A program made the translations under genes and the position numbers. A model generated the notes under the pieces. The model was given only the letters and a program-made list of their open reading frames with translations, had not been told where the DNA came from and ran no database searches. Below, piece after piece: positions 6,387 to 14,314 of a stretch of 24,837 bases of DNA (positions are counted from its first letter, which is position 1; the number at the start of each line of letters is the position of its first letter). This DNA comes from an uncultured Verrucomicrobiota bacterium. Lineage in GTDB: Bacteria; Verrucomicrobiota; Kiritimatiellia; CAIVKH01. Location: NCBI GenBank assembly GCA_937996795.1, contig CALKUH010000058.1:1-24837 (forward strand), in the 5' to 3' direction.

Positions 6387-8921
6387 CTACCGCATCACGC
6401 AGAATTCCGGGGACGTGACCATCAGGTAAATCGCCAGGTAGACGCTCTCCTGCTGCCAGAGCCAGAGCCCGCTGTGAATGCGTGAGACCGCTTCGCGGAT
6501 GATCTGTGATTCCCTCGGCGAAAGCGTCCCGTACATCAGCGCGAGATCAAGCCGTCGCACCAGCGCATCCACATCCGTGACCAACGCCAGTTCCGGCGCG
6601 AGATTCAACAGGACCGTGCGTTCCGGAAATGAGGTGCCCCATCGGTGCAGGCCGCTGCGCACGGCGGTGACGTAGTAATTCGGTCCCGAAATGGCGCTGC
6701 CTGCGTTGAGAATCTGGAACTCCGGTCCGAGCAGGTTCGCCTGCGCGAGCGCGCCGGGCGGCAGGTAACCCGGCAGGTAGAAGTTAAACACACTGGGCGA
6801 ATTCAACGGCTGCTGGTAGTGGTCGATGTTAAAGGCATCCAGCGCGTAATAGCCTGCCGTGGCCGCCGCGTTGAACGCACGCGCCATGTTCACCACGCGC
6901 AGGAAAGGCTCGCGCATTTTTCCGAAGGCTGGGTTGTGCAGGTTCGCCGGGTCGCGCGCCTCCTCGTCGAGCAGGACCGCGCGCAACACCGCCTTCAGGT
7001 CGCCGCGCACCCCCGCGCCATTGTCATTAAACGCGGCGGATACGCGCGCCACGTAGGCGGTGCCGGGATTGGAGGTCACGAATCGCTGGATGAGTTGCTT
7101 CCCGATAAACGGCGCCACGTTCGTGTGCCAGAACAGATTGTCGATCGCGGCTTGGAGATCAAGCATCCCGGCGGCGCCCGTGTCCGGCGCGCTGGGCACG
7201 CGGGCCGGGAGCGTGACGCCGTTCAGCAGGGTCTTCGGATCGCAGTCGTGGTGCGCGTCCCACATCTTCATCGGGACGAGAAAATTCTGCTGCGCGTTGA
7301 GAAACGCCGGCGCGTTGCTCGGCCCGTAGCTGAGTCCGGTGAACACGCGCGCAAATTCCGTGATGTCCCCGTTGTCATAGGTCGGAATCGGCAGCCCGTT
7401 CGTGTCGAGGCGGCGCGTTCCGTCCTGGTTCAACTCCCACAACCCGATGCTGAACAACTGCATGATCTCGCGCGCATAGTTTTCATCGGGGAAAATGTTG
7501 TTCACCGGGTCGGGCTTCCGGTTCATCAAATGGCTCAAATAGAAGCCCATGCACGGATGCAGCGTGACGTCGAGCAGGAGGTCCCGGTAGTTGCCGAACG
7601 AATGCTGCAACAGCATGTCGTAGTAGTTCGCCATGCCGATCGGATTCACCGCGAGCGTTTCGGGCCGGTCCGAAATCACCAGGATCTGGCTCAACGCGAA
7701 CGCCATGCGCTGGCGCAGCGGGTCCGGCGCCTGCGGCGGGCCGCCGGGAATCAGTGACGGCACCCCCATCGCACGATTCCACCACGCCGCCTGTTTCGGA
7801 TCGGTGTAGAATTCCGGAATCGAGGTTGATGCATATTCGGTAAACGGCTGGATCAATCCCACGGGACGCGTGAACTGATCCTCAATCCAGGCGTCGAAAC
7901 CCAGCGCCATCACCTCTTCCACGTTCTCCGGCACGTGATCGACGTCATTCGTCGAATCCTGGTCCGGTCCGAACGCGGCCTGCACGAGAAACCGGGCGGC
8001 GGCCTTCGGCGAGGGCGGACTGCCCGCCGTTTCATTGGCGAGCTGGAGCGTGGCGGCGCTCGCGGCGCCCACCACGTATCCCGTGCCCGGCGCCAGCGTG
8101 ACCGTGATGGTTTCCGTCCCCTCCGCGTCGTTCGCGTCCGCGACCGGCATCATCTCCAGCCACACCTCGCGCACGCCCGCGGGGATGGCGACGGTGGTTC
8201 CGGCCGGCATGAGATAATCGACGTCGCGTTCAGCGGTGCCGCTCATGGCGAAGGAGACGGTGAGTGGGCGCAACCCACCGGACCGGCGGATGGCGACAAC
8301 GCCGGGATCGGGCCATCGTTCGCTGATCTCGCCGTCCAGCACCACCACGGCAACCGTGCAAGCCGCGTGGAGACTGGCCGCCACGCGCGTGAAGTCGGTC
8401 TGTTCAACACGATCCGTGCGGTTGGTCCCGGGGTCGAATCCGAGGGCGGACTCCTCCCAATCCGTGAGCCCATCGCCATCGGTGTCGAGGTCGCTCACCG
8501 CAAAGCGAAACCAGCGATGCGGCGCGTCCGCGGTGTTATCGAGCGCAAGCGAGTCGCCGGTGCCGACGCGATTCGTGAGCACCGTCCATGCCGCGTCATC
8601 GCCCGCGCCGTGCAGCGTGTACAGCTTGCCGCGAACCGACGGCAGGAACTGCCGGGTGCGGTCGCCCGCCGCGCCGATTTCCGAAACGCGTGGAAATGAG
8701 GACGCGGAGAGCGGGTCCGTGCCCGCGAGCGATTCCGCGCGGTTGTTGAATCCGTCGAGATCCGGATCGTTTGTCGCCGAGAGCCCGGCCGCGCCGTACA
8801 GCATTTCCCAGACGTCGCTCTGCGTGTTGGCGTTTTGGTCCAACTGGGCCTGCGCTGGCAGCGCCAGCGCCATGCAAGCACACCACAGGCTTATCGAGAT
8901 GTCCCGCGCTCCGCGGATCAT
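6387..8921 (-). CDS. Secreted DUF1800 protein with Calx-beta and calcium-type repeats
   Basis: 844 residues from ATG at 8921, chosen because an AGGAGGAGG ribosome site lies directly upstream and a signal peptide (to about AQA, residue 26) follows; the longer frame to 8972 has neither. Order of parts: DPDLDGFNNRAESLAGTDP (residues ~52-70) and DTDGDGLTDWEESALGFDP (~146-164), two thrombospondin-type-3-like calcium-binding repeats; a Calx-beta-like domain (~186-296, with the RDVDY and EGTETITVTL motifs); then the DUF1800 domain from ~304 to the end, including the QRMAFALSQILVIS and NYAREIMQLFSIGLW blocks. DUF1800 has no established activity. It is the first gene of the operon with DUF1501 and the pseudopilin-like protein. 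Confidence 0.92.
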   Translation of the reverse strand: MIRGARDISISLWCACMALALPAQAQLDQNANTQSDVWEMLYGAAGLSATNDPDLDGFNNRAESLAGTDPLSASSFPRVSEIGAAGDRTRQFLPSVRGKLYTLHGAGDDAAWTVLTNRVGTGDSLALDNTADAPHRWFRFAVSDLDTDGDGLTDWEESALGFDPGTNRTDRVEQTDFTRVAASLHAACTVAVVVLDGEISERWPDPGVVAIRRSGGLRPLTVSFAMSGTAERDVDYLMPAGTTVAIPAGVREVWLEMMPVADANDAEGTETITVTLAPGTGYVVGAASAATLQLANETAGSPPSPKAAARFLVQAAFGPDQDSTNDVDHVPENVEEVMALGFDAWIEDQFTRPVGLIQPFTEYASTSIPEFYTDPKQAAWWNRAMGVPSLIPGGPPQAPDPLRQRMAFALSQILVISDRPETLAVNPIGMANYYDMLLQHSFGNYRDLLLDVTLHPCMGFYLSHLMNRKPDPVNNIFPDENYAREIMQLFSIGLWELNQDGTRRLDTNGLPIPTYDNGDITEFARVFTGLSYGPSNAPAFLNAQQNFLVPMKMWDAHHDCDPKTLLNGVTLPARVPSAPDTGAAGMLDLQAAIDNLFWHTNVAPFIGKQLIQRFVTSNPGTAYVARVSAAFNDNGAGVRGDLKAVLRAVLLDEEARDPANLHNPAFGKMREPFLRVVNMARAFNAAATAGYYALDAFNIDHYQQPLNSPSVFNFYLPGYLPPGALAQANLLGPEFQILNAGSAISGPNYYVTAVRSGLHRWGTSFPERTVLLNLAPELALVTDVDALVRRLDLALMYGTLSPRESQIIREAVSRIHSGLWLWQQESVYLAIYLMVTSPEFCVMR

Positions 8922-9011
8922 GCCTCCTCCTCCTTCTGCACCGGTTACGATGCAGCATGCGGCATGCCACAAGCGATACCCCGCGGGCGGGCCGTTGTCA
9001 GGTGGCGGACG

Positions 9012-10037
9012 TCAACCGCGCGCGTAGGCGGCGATGCGGCGTGCGGCGGCCTTGGGTTCGGCCCGGCACTCCAGCAGGGCGCGCAGCATCAGCGGGGCGA
9101 CGATCGTTGCGTCCGACTCGATGACGAACATCGGCGTCTTTTCCGTCAGCTTGTCCCACGTGATCTTCTCGTTCGGCGTCGCGCCGGAATACGAACCGTA
9201 CGACGTGGTCGAGTCCGAAATCTGGCAGAAATACGCCCACGGTTTCACCTTTTGCTGCAGGTCGTATTTGATCGAAGGGACGACGCAAATCGGGAAATCG
9301 CCCGCGATTCCGCCGCCAATTTGGAAGAACCCGCAGCCGCGCCCCTTGGAGAGGTGCGCATACTGTCCGTAAAACTCCGCCATGTATTCGATGCCGGACT
9401 TCACGATGCTGGCGCTGCACTCGCCCGTCTTGACGTAGGACGCGAAGATGTTGCCGAACGTGGAATCCTCGTGGCCGGGCACGACGATGGGCAGGTTGGC
9501 CCTGGCCGCCGCCAGCAGCCAGCATTCGTCGGGATTGCCCGGGCAGTTCTTTTTCTTGAGCTGGAGGATGACATCATAGAAGTACTCATGCCAGAAACGG
9601 CGCTCACCTTTTTGCGTCGCTTGCTTCCACATCGGCACGATGATCTTCTCAACCGCGCGAAACGCCTCATCCTCGGGAATGCTGGTGTCCGTCACGCGGC
9701 GCATGCGCTGGTCGAGGATCTTCGTATCGTCCTCCTTGCGCATGTACCGGTAGTCGGGGAAATCCTTGTAGTGGTCGTGGGCGACCAGACGAAACAGCGA
9801 TTCCTCGAGATTGGCGCCCGTGACGGAGAGCCCGTGGATCAAACCCGCGCGGATGGCCGGCGCCATCGTGATGCCGAGTTGCGCGGAGGACATCGCACCG
9901 GCAACGGCCCAGAACATGCGTCCCCCGCCCTCCACATGCTCCCAGTAGGCGAGCAACGCGTCGCGGGTGGCGCGCGCGTTGAAATTCTTGTAGTTCGTCA
10001 GGACAAAATCGAGCACCGGCAGTTTGGAAACACTCAC
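9012..10037 (-). CDS. Deoxyhypusine synthase-like protein
   Basis: 341 residues, similar to eukaryotic and archaeal deoxyhypusine synthases, which transfer the aminobutyl group of spermidine to a lysine of eIF5A using NAD. Visible family features are GAMSSAQLGITMAPAIRAG near the N-terminus, the HEDSTFGN segment, FFQIGGGIAGDFPI (residues ~237-250), the GSYSGATPNEKITW block with Lys296 of TWDKL in the place of the catalytic lysine, and VIESDATIVAPL. Bacteria lack eIF5A, so the acceptor must differ. Some bacterial homologues act on polyamines (homospermidine synthase type). Start is GTG at 10037, with GGGAGG seven bases upstream; an ATG at 10044 is in another frame. It lies 90 bases from the DUF1800 gene on the same strand and is divergent from the riboswitch operon. 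Confidence 0.88.
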   Translation of the reverse strand: MSVSKLPVLDFVLTNYKNFNARATRDALLAYWEHVEGGGRMFWAVAGAMSSAQLGITMAPAIRAGLIHGLSVTGANLEESLFRLVAHDHYKDFPDYRYMRKEDDTKILDQRMRRVTDTSIPEDEAFRAVEKIIVPMWKQATQKGERRFWHEYFYDVILQLKKKNCPGNPDECWLLAAARANLPIVVPGHEDSTFGNIFASYVKTGECSASIVKSGIEYMAEFYGQYAHLSKGRGCGFFQIGGGIAGDFPICVVPSIKYDLQQKVKPWAYFCQISDSTTSYGSYSGATPNEKITWDKLTEKTPMFVIESDATIVAPLMLRALLECRAEPKAAARRIAAYARG

Positions 10038-10160
10038 GGATCATCCTCCCTTTTCACATCGGCGGCGCATGATGAAAGGCGCGCCCGCAAAACGCAAGGC
10101 CCGACGAAGCCGCCGGATTTTTCTTGTCACGATCCGCGAATCCTGTTTCCTTCGCGCAAA

Positions 10161-10251
10161 CGACAGGGGGGCCGCCGCGAAAGCGACGGCTGAGAGTCCC
10201 GAACGGGAGACCCTTCGAACCTGACGCGGTTAACACCGCCGTAGGGAGTCG
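10161..10251 (+). ncRNA. TPP riboswitch (THI element)
   Basis: The aptamer core is clear: CGGCTGAGAGTCCC, GGGAGACCCTTCGAACCTGA, CGGTTAACACCG and CGTAGGGAGTCG in order with normal spacing. P1 can be closed by CGAC at 10161-10164 with GTCG at 10248-10251, and a GAAA-capped P3 arm is visible. It precedes a terminator hairpin and the PnuC-type transporter, so it should shut off transcription when thiamine pyrophosphate is plentiful. Confidence 0.96.
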
Positions 10252-10274
10252 GCTCGTCATGTCCGCTAAAGCCG

Positions 10275-10303
10275 ACCCGCATGTTCATGCGGGTTTTCTT
10301 TTT
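10275..10303 (+). terminator. Riboswitch expression-platform terminator
   Basis: ACCCGCAT and ATGCGGGT pair around a four-base loop and are followed by TTTTCTTTTT. A competing pairing of AGTCGGCT (10247-10254) with AGCCGAC (10270-10276) overlaps both the aptamer P1 strand and the terminator, so it could serve as antiterminator. This fits control by transcription attenuation. Confidence 0.88.
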
Positions 10304-10346
10304 CCGGCTGTCGGTCGCTTCCCTCCGGCAACAAAGGAAGCAGCAC

Positions 10347-10979
10347 ATGACGGACATCCAATGGTCGGCCCTGTTAGGCACGACGCCGCTTGAAATCACC
10401 GCCACCGTGAGCGCGATCCTCGGGGTATTCCTGATCGCGCGCCAGAACATCCTCGGTTGGCCGCTGGGCCTCATCTGGGCGGGCATCTCCGCCTACCTCG
10501 CCTTCGTTGAATGGCAACTGGTATCGGACGGCATTTTGTACGTCTCGTACATTCCGATCCAGATGTACTGCTGGGCCGTCTGGGCGCGGCGGGGAAAACC
10601 CGGCGCCGAAGCGCCGTTCACGCCGACCTGGTTGCCCCGGAAGACACAGGGCCTTCTCGTGGTGGCCGCCCTTGCGGCCATCGCGGTCTGGGGCTTCTCG
10701 GTCAAATCGCTCGCGGGTGCCGTGTCCTGGATTCCCGAACCTTCGCTGCTGTGGCGCGACTCCACCACCACCGTCCTGAACTTCTTCGCGCAATTCCTCC
10801 AGGCGAAGAAGCGAATGGAAAACTGGGTCGGCTGGCTCGTGGTCAACCTGCTCGGCATCCACATCTACTGGGTGAAGGATTCGCCGATCTACGCTGTGCA
10901 ATATGCCTTCTTCCTCTTCCTCGGCCTCTACGGCTGGTGGCAATGGTCCCGCTCCTGCCGCGCCCAATCGATCAGCTAA
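10347..10979 (+). CDS. pnuT: PnuC-family thiamine transporter (PnuT)
   Basis: 210 residues and about seven or eight membrane helices, normal for the PnuC/SWEET-like vitamin transporters. Family motifs are ARQNILGWPLGLIWA, YVSYIPIQMYCWAVW and NWVGWLVVNLLGIHIYWVKD. PnuC members move nicotinamide riboside, riboflavin or thiamine by facilitated diffusion; the TPP riboswitch immediately upstream points to thiamine, i.e. PnuT. ATG at 10347 follows an AAGGAAG ribosome site; longer in-frame extensions run into the terminator hairpin. The outer-membrane protein and the NadR-like kinase follow in the same transcript. Since PnuC proteins only equilibrate substrate, a trapping kinase is expected and the third gene supplies a candidate. 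Specificity is inferred from the riboswitch, not from residues. Confidence 0.9.
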   Translation: MTDIQWSALLGTTPLEITATVSAILGVFLIARQNILGWPLGLIWAGISAYLAFVEWQLVSDGILYVSYIPIQMYCWAVWARRGKPGAEAPFTPTWLPRKTQGLLVVAALAAIAVWGFSVKSLAGAVSWIPEPSLLWRDSTTTVLNFFAQFLQAKKRMENWVGWLVVNLLGIHIYWVKDSPIYAVQYAFFLFLGLYGWWQWSRSCRAQSIS

Positions 10980-11007
10980 ACAACGCACATACACACAAGG
11001 AAAACAC

Positions 11008-11730
11008 ATGAAAAAACTGCTCCTCGCCCTCTGCTGCGCCTCCGCATTCGTCCTGCCCGTCCGCGCGGAGGAAGCCGCCCCGCCGCCGGCCTCGCCGCTC
11101 ACGCTCATCCTCACCGCGGGCTACGACAGCCGGTACGTGCTGTATGGCTATCGCCTGAACCGCCACCTGCTCGGCGCGGACGTCTATGCGGCGTATGCGA
11201 TGGATGAAAAGAACACGCTGTGGGGCGGTTCGTGGTTCGGGATCATCCCCGACGGCACCTACCGGGAACTCGACGCCTACGTGGGTTGGGATCGCGCGCT
11301 GGGCGCGGGGTTCACCGCGGGCCTTGCGGTTTCCGCGTTCCACTACATTGAGGCGCCGTTCACGGACGAAAGCATGGTGTATGAACTCGTCGGGCATGTG
11401 AGCTATGCCAATGGCCCGTTCGCCCTCGCGCTGCGCGACCATGTGGACACGGAATCCGACGGCCACCTCGCCCGGCTCATCGGCAGCTACACCCTGCCCG
11501 TCACCGACCGCATCAGCCTGAAGGCGTCCGCGGAATACGGGTATGCCTTCGGCTACTACATCGACGGGGACAAGCCGAACCATGCGCTCTTCACGCTGGA
11601 GGCGCCGACGACCCTCTCGGATTCGGTGTATGTCACGCCCTTCATCTCGCGCACCATCGCGCTGGATGCCATCGACGCGTTTGAGGAGGACGACACCTTC
11701 TACGGCGCCTCGATCAGCTGGATGCTGTGA
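11008..11730 (+). CDS. Small outer-membrane beta-barrel protein, putative thiamine porin
   Basis: 240 residues. MKKLLLALCCASAFVLPVRA is a typical signal peptide. The mature part is made of alternating, aromatic-rich strands (TLILTAGYDSRYVLYGY, NTLWGGSWFGII, FTAGLAVSAFHYI) and ends in YGASISWML, a hydrophobic C-terminal strand as in outer-membrane barrels, so an 8-12-stranded barrel is plausible. There is no TonB box or plug domain. ATG at 11008 has an AAGGAA ribosome site. It lies 28 bases after pnuT and overlaps the kinase gene by four bases. Placement in the TPP-controlled operon suggests passage of thiamine or its phosphates through the outer membrane, analogous to the TPP-regulated outer-membrane protein and pnuT genes described in Bacteroidetes; the family itself was not identified. 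Confidence 0.75.
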   Translation: MKKLLLALCCASAFVLPVRAEEAAPPPASPLTLILTAGYDSRYVLYGYRLNRHLLGADVYAAYAMDEKNTLWGGSWFGIIPDGTYRELDAYVGWDRALGAGFTAGLAVSAFHYIEAPFTDESMVYELVGHVSYANGPFALALRDHVDTESDGHLARLIGSYTLPVTDRISLKASAEYGYAFGYYIDGDKPNHALFTLEAPTTLSDSVYVTPFISRTIALDAIDAFEEDDTFYGASISWML

Positions 11731-12284
11731 CGCAGACCGCCTCCATCCGACTGGTGCTGACGGGACCCGAGTCCACCGGCAAGAGCACGTTGACCGAATT
11801 CCTCGGGCAACAACTCGGGCTCCCGTTCGCGCGCGAGTATGCGCGCATCTACCTGGAGCGCCACGGTCCCGCCTATGATTATGACCTGCTGCTGCCGTTG
11901 AGTCGGGAACACGCGCGCTACCAGCGCTCCGAGGTTCCCTCCGATGCCGTGGCCGGCGTGCTCGACACGGATTTGCTCAACTACAAAATCTGGTGCGAGG
12001 TCGCCTACGGGCGCTGCCATCCGGAAATCATCGCCGCCATCGAAGGCGAGGCACATCATGTGTACCTGCTGTGCTATCCGGACCTGCCGTGGGAGCCCGA
12101 CCCGCTGCGTGAACACCCGCACGAGCGGATGATGCTCTTCGATCGACACCGCGCGGAAATCGAGCGGCTCGGCCGCCGCTATGAAATCATCCGCGGCTCG
12201 GGTGAGGAACGAACCCGCGCCGCGCTGCACGCTTCTCATCGTTTGCTCGCCCGCGGAAACGACGCGCCGAAGGCCGGGCGCTAG
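11727..12284 (+). CDS. NadR-like P-loop kinase, candidate thiamine kinase
   Basis: 185 residues. TGPESTGKST (about 12-21) is a Walker A loop in the form characteristic of the NadR ribosylnicotinamide-kinase/AAA_28 family. FAREYARIYLERHG and VLDTDLLNYKIWCEVAYG also match that family, and YLLCYPDLPWEPDPLRE corresponds to its lid and substrate region. The NMN adenylyltransferase domain of full NadR is absent. Start is GTG at 11727, overlapping the outer-membrane gene stop (GTGA). In PnuC systems for nicotinamide riboside such a kinase traps the vitamin by phosphorylation. Here the TPP riboswitch at the head of the operon argues that the substrate is thiamine or a thiamine precursor. That is inference; a role in nicotinamide riboside use cannot be excluded. 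Confidence 0.82.
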   Translation: MTQTASIRLVLTGPESTGKSTLTEFLGQQLGLPFAREYARIYLERHGPAYDYDLLLPLSREHARYQRSEVPSDAVAGVLDTDLLNYKIWCEVAYGRCHPEIIAAIEGEAHHVYLLCYPDLPWEPDPLREHPHERMMLFDRHRAEIERLGRRYEIIRGSGEERTRAALHASHRLLARGNDAPKAGR

Positions 12285-12709
12285 ACCTTGCAGCGCCTCC
12301 GCAGTTCGGCGAGACAGAGTCGCCAGAACGAGCGCTGCATGGCTTCATAGCGCGTGGTTTCAGCGTCCACGCGCCGGTGGAGGAAGACGTTGCTGGGTTC
12401 GGCGAGCAACTCCTCATAAAGGCTTTCCATCGCAAACCGGCGGATCTCGTCGGCGTGCAGCGGCCCCGGGGTCTTGCCGCCAGCCTCCGTCTCCAACGCG
12501 GAAATCACCGCGCCGACATCCGCGGGGTCCAGTTGGATGCCCATGCGCCGCGCACTGGTGAGATGCCGGATCACGATGGCCTCCAGGCGCGGCACGATGC
12601 GCGCGATTTCGACCGCCTCTTCCTGCGGCGTCAAGGCGGGCCGTTCAGGCGCCGGCTCCCCCATCCAGGCAGCCTTGCGGACATGCGGAAGTTCCTCGGG
12701 ACTTTTCAT
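12281..12709 (-). CDS. Hypothetical protein
   Basis: 142 residues from ATG at 12709; an ATG 15 codons further in is also possible, and neither has a convincing Shine-Dalgarno. The protein is charged, soluble-looking and mostly helical, with regularly spaced Arg and Leu (PRLEAIVIRHLTSARRMGI; RSFWRLCLAELRRRCKV). No domain is recognised. It is convergent with the NadR-like kinase gene and overlaps its 3' end by four bases, so it is not part of that operon. It is divergent from the DASS transporter across 189 bases. GC content and codon use look like its neighbours, which supports a real gene over a chance frame. Confidence 0.55.
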   Translation of the reverse strand: MKSPEELPHVRKAAWMGEPAPERPALTPQEEAVEIARIVPRLEAIVIRHLTSARRMGIQLDPADVGAVISALETEAGGKTPGPLHADEIRRFAMESLYEELLAEPSNVFLHRRVDAETTRYEAMQRSFWRLCLAELRRRCKV

Positions 12710-12748
12710 GGGCGAGCAGGATAACGAGACGCGCGGGCTTCCGCAAAA

Positions 12749-12809
12749 GGTATCCGCGACGACGCATTTGGTATCCGGCCGCGCCGCAAAGATTTCAGGG
12801 TTTCCCTGA
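12749..12809. promoter_or_regulatory. Possible operator cluster upstream of DASS transporter
   Basis: Two direct copies of GGTATCCG start 21 bases apart (12749 and 12770), two helical turns, followed by the palindrome TCAGGGTTTCCCTGA at 12795-12809. The cluster lies about 90-150 bases upstream of the transporter start in a gene-free stretch (12710-12898). Such phased repeats are typical of activator sites, but the protein that binds is unknown; the response regulator encoded here has no DNA-binding domain. Confidence 0.4.
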
Positions 12810-12898
12810 TGGCTTGTGTGGTTGCGCTGCATCGGCAGGTCCCGATACTGCATCCCGAATACCGCGCATCGAATACCCGGTGCGCAAGGAGTTGTCCG

Positions 12899-14314
12899 AT
12901 GAACGCTCGCGCCCGGAATGCCCCGTTTGCTCCCGCCCGCCTGCTCGGCCTGCTGGTGGCCATCCTCGCGTTTTCGATTCCGTGGATCATTCACTTCCAT
13001 GACCTCTCCGAAGCCGGTCACCGGGTGTTCGCCATTTTCCTGATGGCGGTGGTCCTCTGGGTCACGGAGGCGATTCCCCTGCATGCGACCGCGGCGCTCA
13101 TCATCCTGCTCAACATCCTGCTGGCCAGCAACGTGGCGCTGATCCCGCTGCCGAAGGAGGACGCTGCGCCCGCGTACACGATGTACTTCAACTCGCTCGC
13201 CAATCCGGTGCTCATGCTGTTTCTCGGCGGATTCTTCCTCGCGGATGGTGCGGCGAAGTACGGGCTCGACAAGAACCTCGCCCGCGTGTTACTCAAGCCG
13301 TTCGGGACGCGACCCGACCGGATCATCCTGGGCCTTATGGTGATCGCGGCCGTCTTTTCCATGTTCATGAGCAACACCGCGACGACCGCCACGCTCATGG
13401 CGGTCGTGCTGCCCGTCGCGGCGCGTTTGCCCGCCGGCGACAAAGGCAAGATCGCACTGGTGCTTTGCATTCCCTTCGCCGCCAACATCGGAGGCATGGG
13501 CACGCCGGTCGGCACCCCGCCCAACGCGATCGCGCTGGGCGCGCTGAACAAGGCCGGCCTCCACGTCAGCTTCATCGAGTGGATGATGATGGTGGTGCCC
13601 TTCATGGTGGTCTTGCTGGTCTTTACCTGGTTCGTCCTCACGCGTCTCTTCCCGTCCAAGGCCGCCAGCCTGTCCATCGACATCCAGTCGACCTTCGACC
13701 GCTCCCCGCAGGCCCGCTTGTTCTATGTCGTGGCCGGCATCACCATCCTGCTCTGGTTCACGGAACCCCTGCACGGCGTGCAATCCAGCATCGTCGGATT
13801 CCTGCCCGTCGTCGTCATGCTCGCCACGCGGCTGATCTCGGACAAGGAGTTCCATTCGATGCAGTGGAGCGTGCTCTGGCTTGTGGCCGGCGGTATTGCG
13901 CTCGGCGACGGTGTCGCAAAGACCGGCCTCGACAAATGGTTGATTGCGCTCGCGGACTGGGAAAACATGGCGCCTGGCATGATCGCGGGCGCGATGTGCA
14001 TTACCGCGCTGCTGTTCAGCACCATCATTTCCAACAGTGCAACCGCCAACCTGCTGGTGCCCATCGGCGTCACGCTCGCCGCCTCGCCGGATGTCGCGAT
14101 CAGCCCGCTCGCCACGGCGATCTTCGTCGCACTCGGTTCTTCGCTCGCCATGGCCCTGCCCATCAGCACGCCGCCGAATGCCATCGCGTACAGCACCGGC
14201 GCCGTCCAGACCAAGCAAATGGCGACCGCCGGCGCCTTCGTAGCCATCGCGGGACTGCCCCTGTTCATCTGGGTGGCGCCGTGGCTCTGGTCGCTCATGG
14301 GGTTGGTGAAGTAA
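12899..14314 (+). CDS. DASS (SLC13) family sodium/carboxylate symporter
   Basis: 471 residues, about 11-12 membrane segments, the usual length for divalent-anion:Na+ symporters such as VcINDY and SdcS, which import dicarboxylates (succinate, fumarate, malate), citrate or sulfate across the inner membrane. The two substrate/sodium motifs of the inverted-repeat fold are present: MSNTATTATLMAVVLP with Ser-Asn-Thr at 158-160, and ISNSATANLLVPIG with Ser-Asn-Ser at 378-380. Each is followed by its TP hairpin, GTPPNAI (205-211) and STPPNAI (423-429). ATG at 12899 is chosen for the AAGGAG eight bases upstream; an in-frame ATG at 12809 lacks a ribosome site and adds a non-hydrophobic stretch. The stop overlaps the kinase start (TAATG), tying transport to the two-component pair. 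Confidence 0.92.
   Translation: MNARARNAPFAPARLLGLLVAILAFSIPWIIHFHDLSEAGHRVFAIFLMAVVLWVTEAIPLHATAALIILLNILLASNVALIPLPKEDAAPAYTMYFNSLANPVLMLFLGGFFLADGAAKYGLDKNLARVLLKPFGTRPDRIILGLMVIAAVFSMFMSNTATTATLMAVVLPVAARLPAGDKGKIALVLCIPFAANIGGMGTPVGTPPNAIALGALNKAGLHVSFIEWMMMVVPFMVVLLVFTWFVLTRLFPSKAASLSIDIQSTFDRSPQARLFYVVAGITILLWFTEPLHGVQSSIVGFLPVVVMLATRLISDKEFHSMQWSVLWLVAGGIALGDGVAKTGLDKWLIALADWENMAPGMIAGAMCITALLFSTIISNSATANLLVPIGVTLAASPDVAISPLATAIFVALGSSLAMALPISTPPNAIAYSTGAVQTKQMATAGAFVAIAGLPLFIWVAPWLWSLMGLVK

Noticed and set aside
10124..10152. TTGTCA as -35 box for the riboswitch transcript
   Set aside because: No acceptable -10 hexamer at the right distance, so no promoter is called.
12810..12828. 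Sigma-54-like TGGC...TTGC element before the symporter
   Set aside because: The GG and GC are eleven rather than ten bases apart and the -24 element is incomplete.
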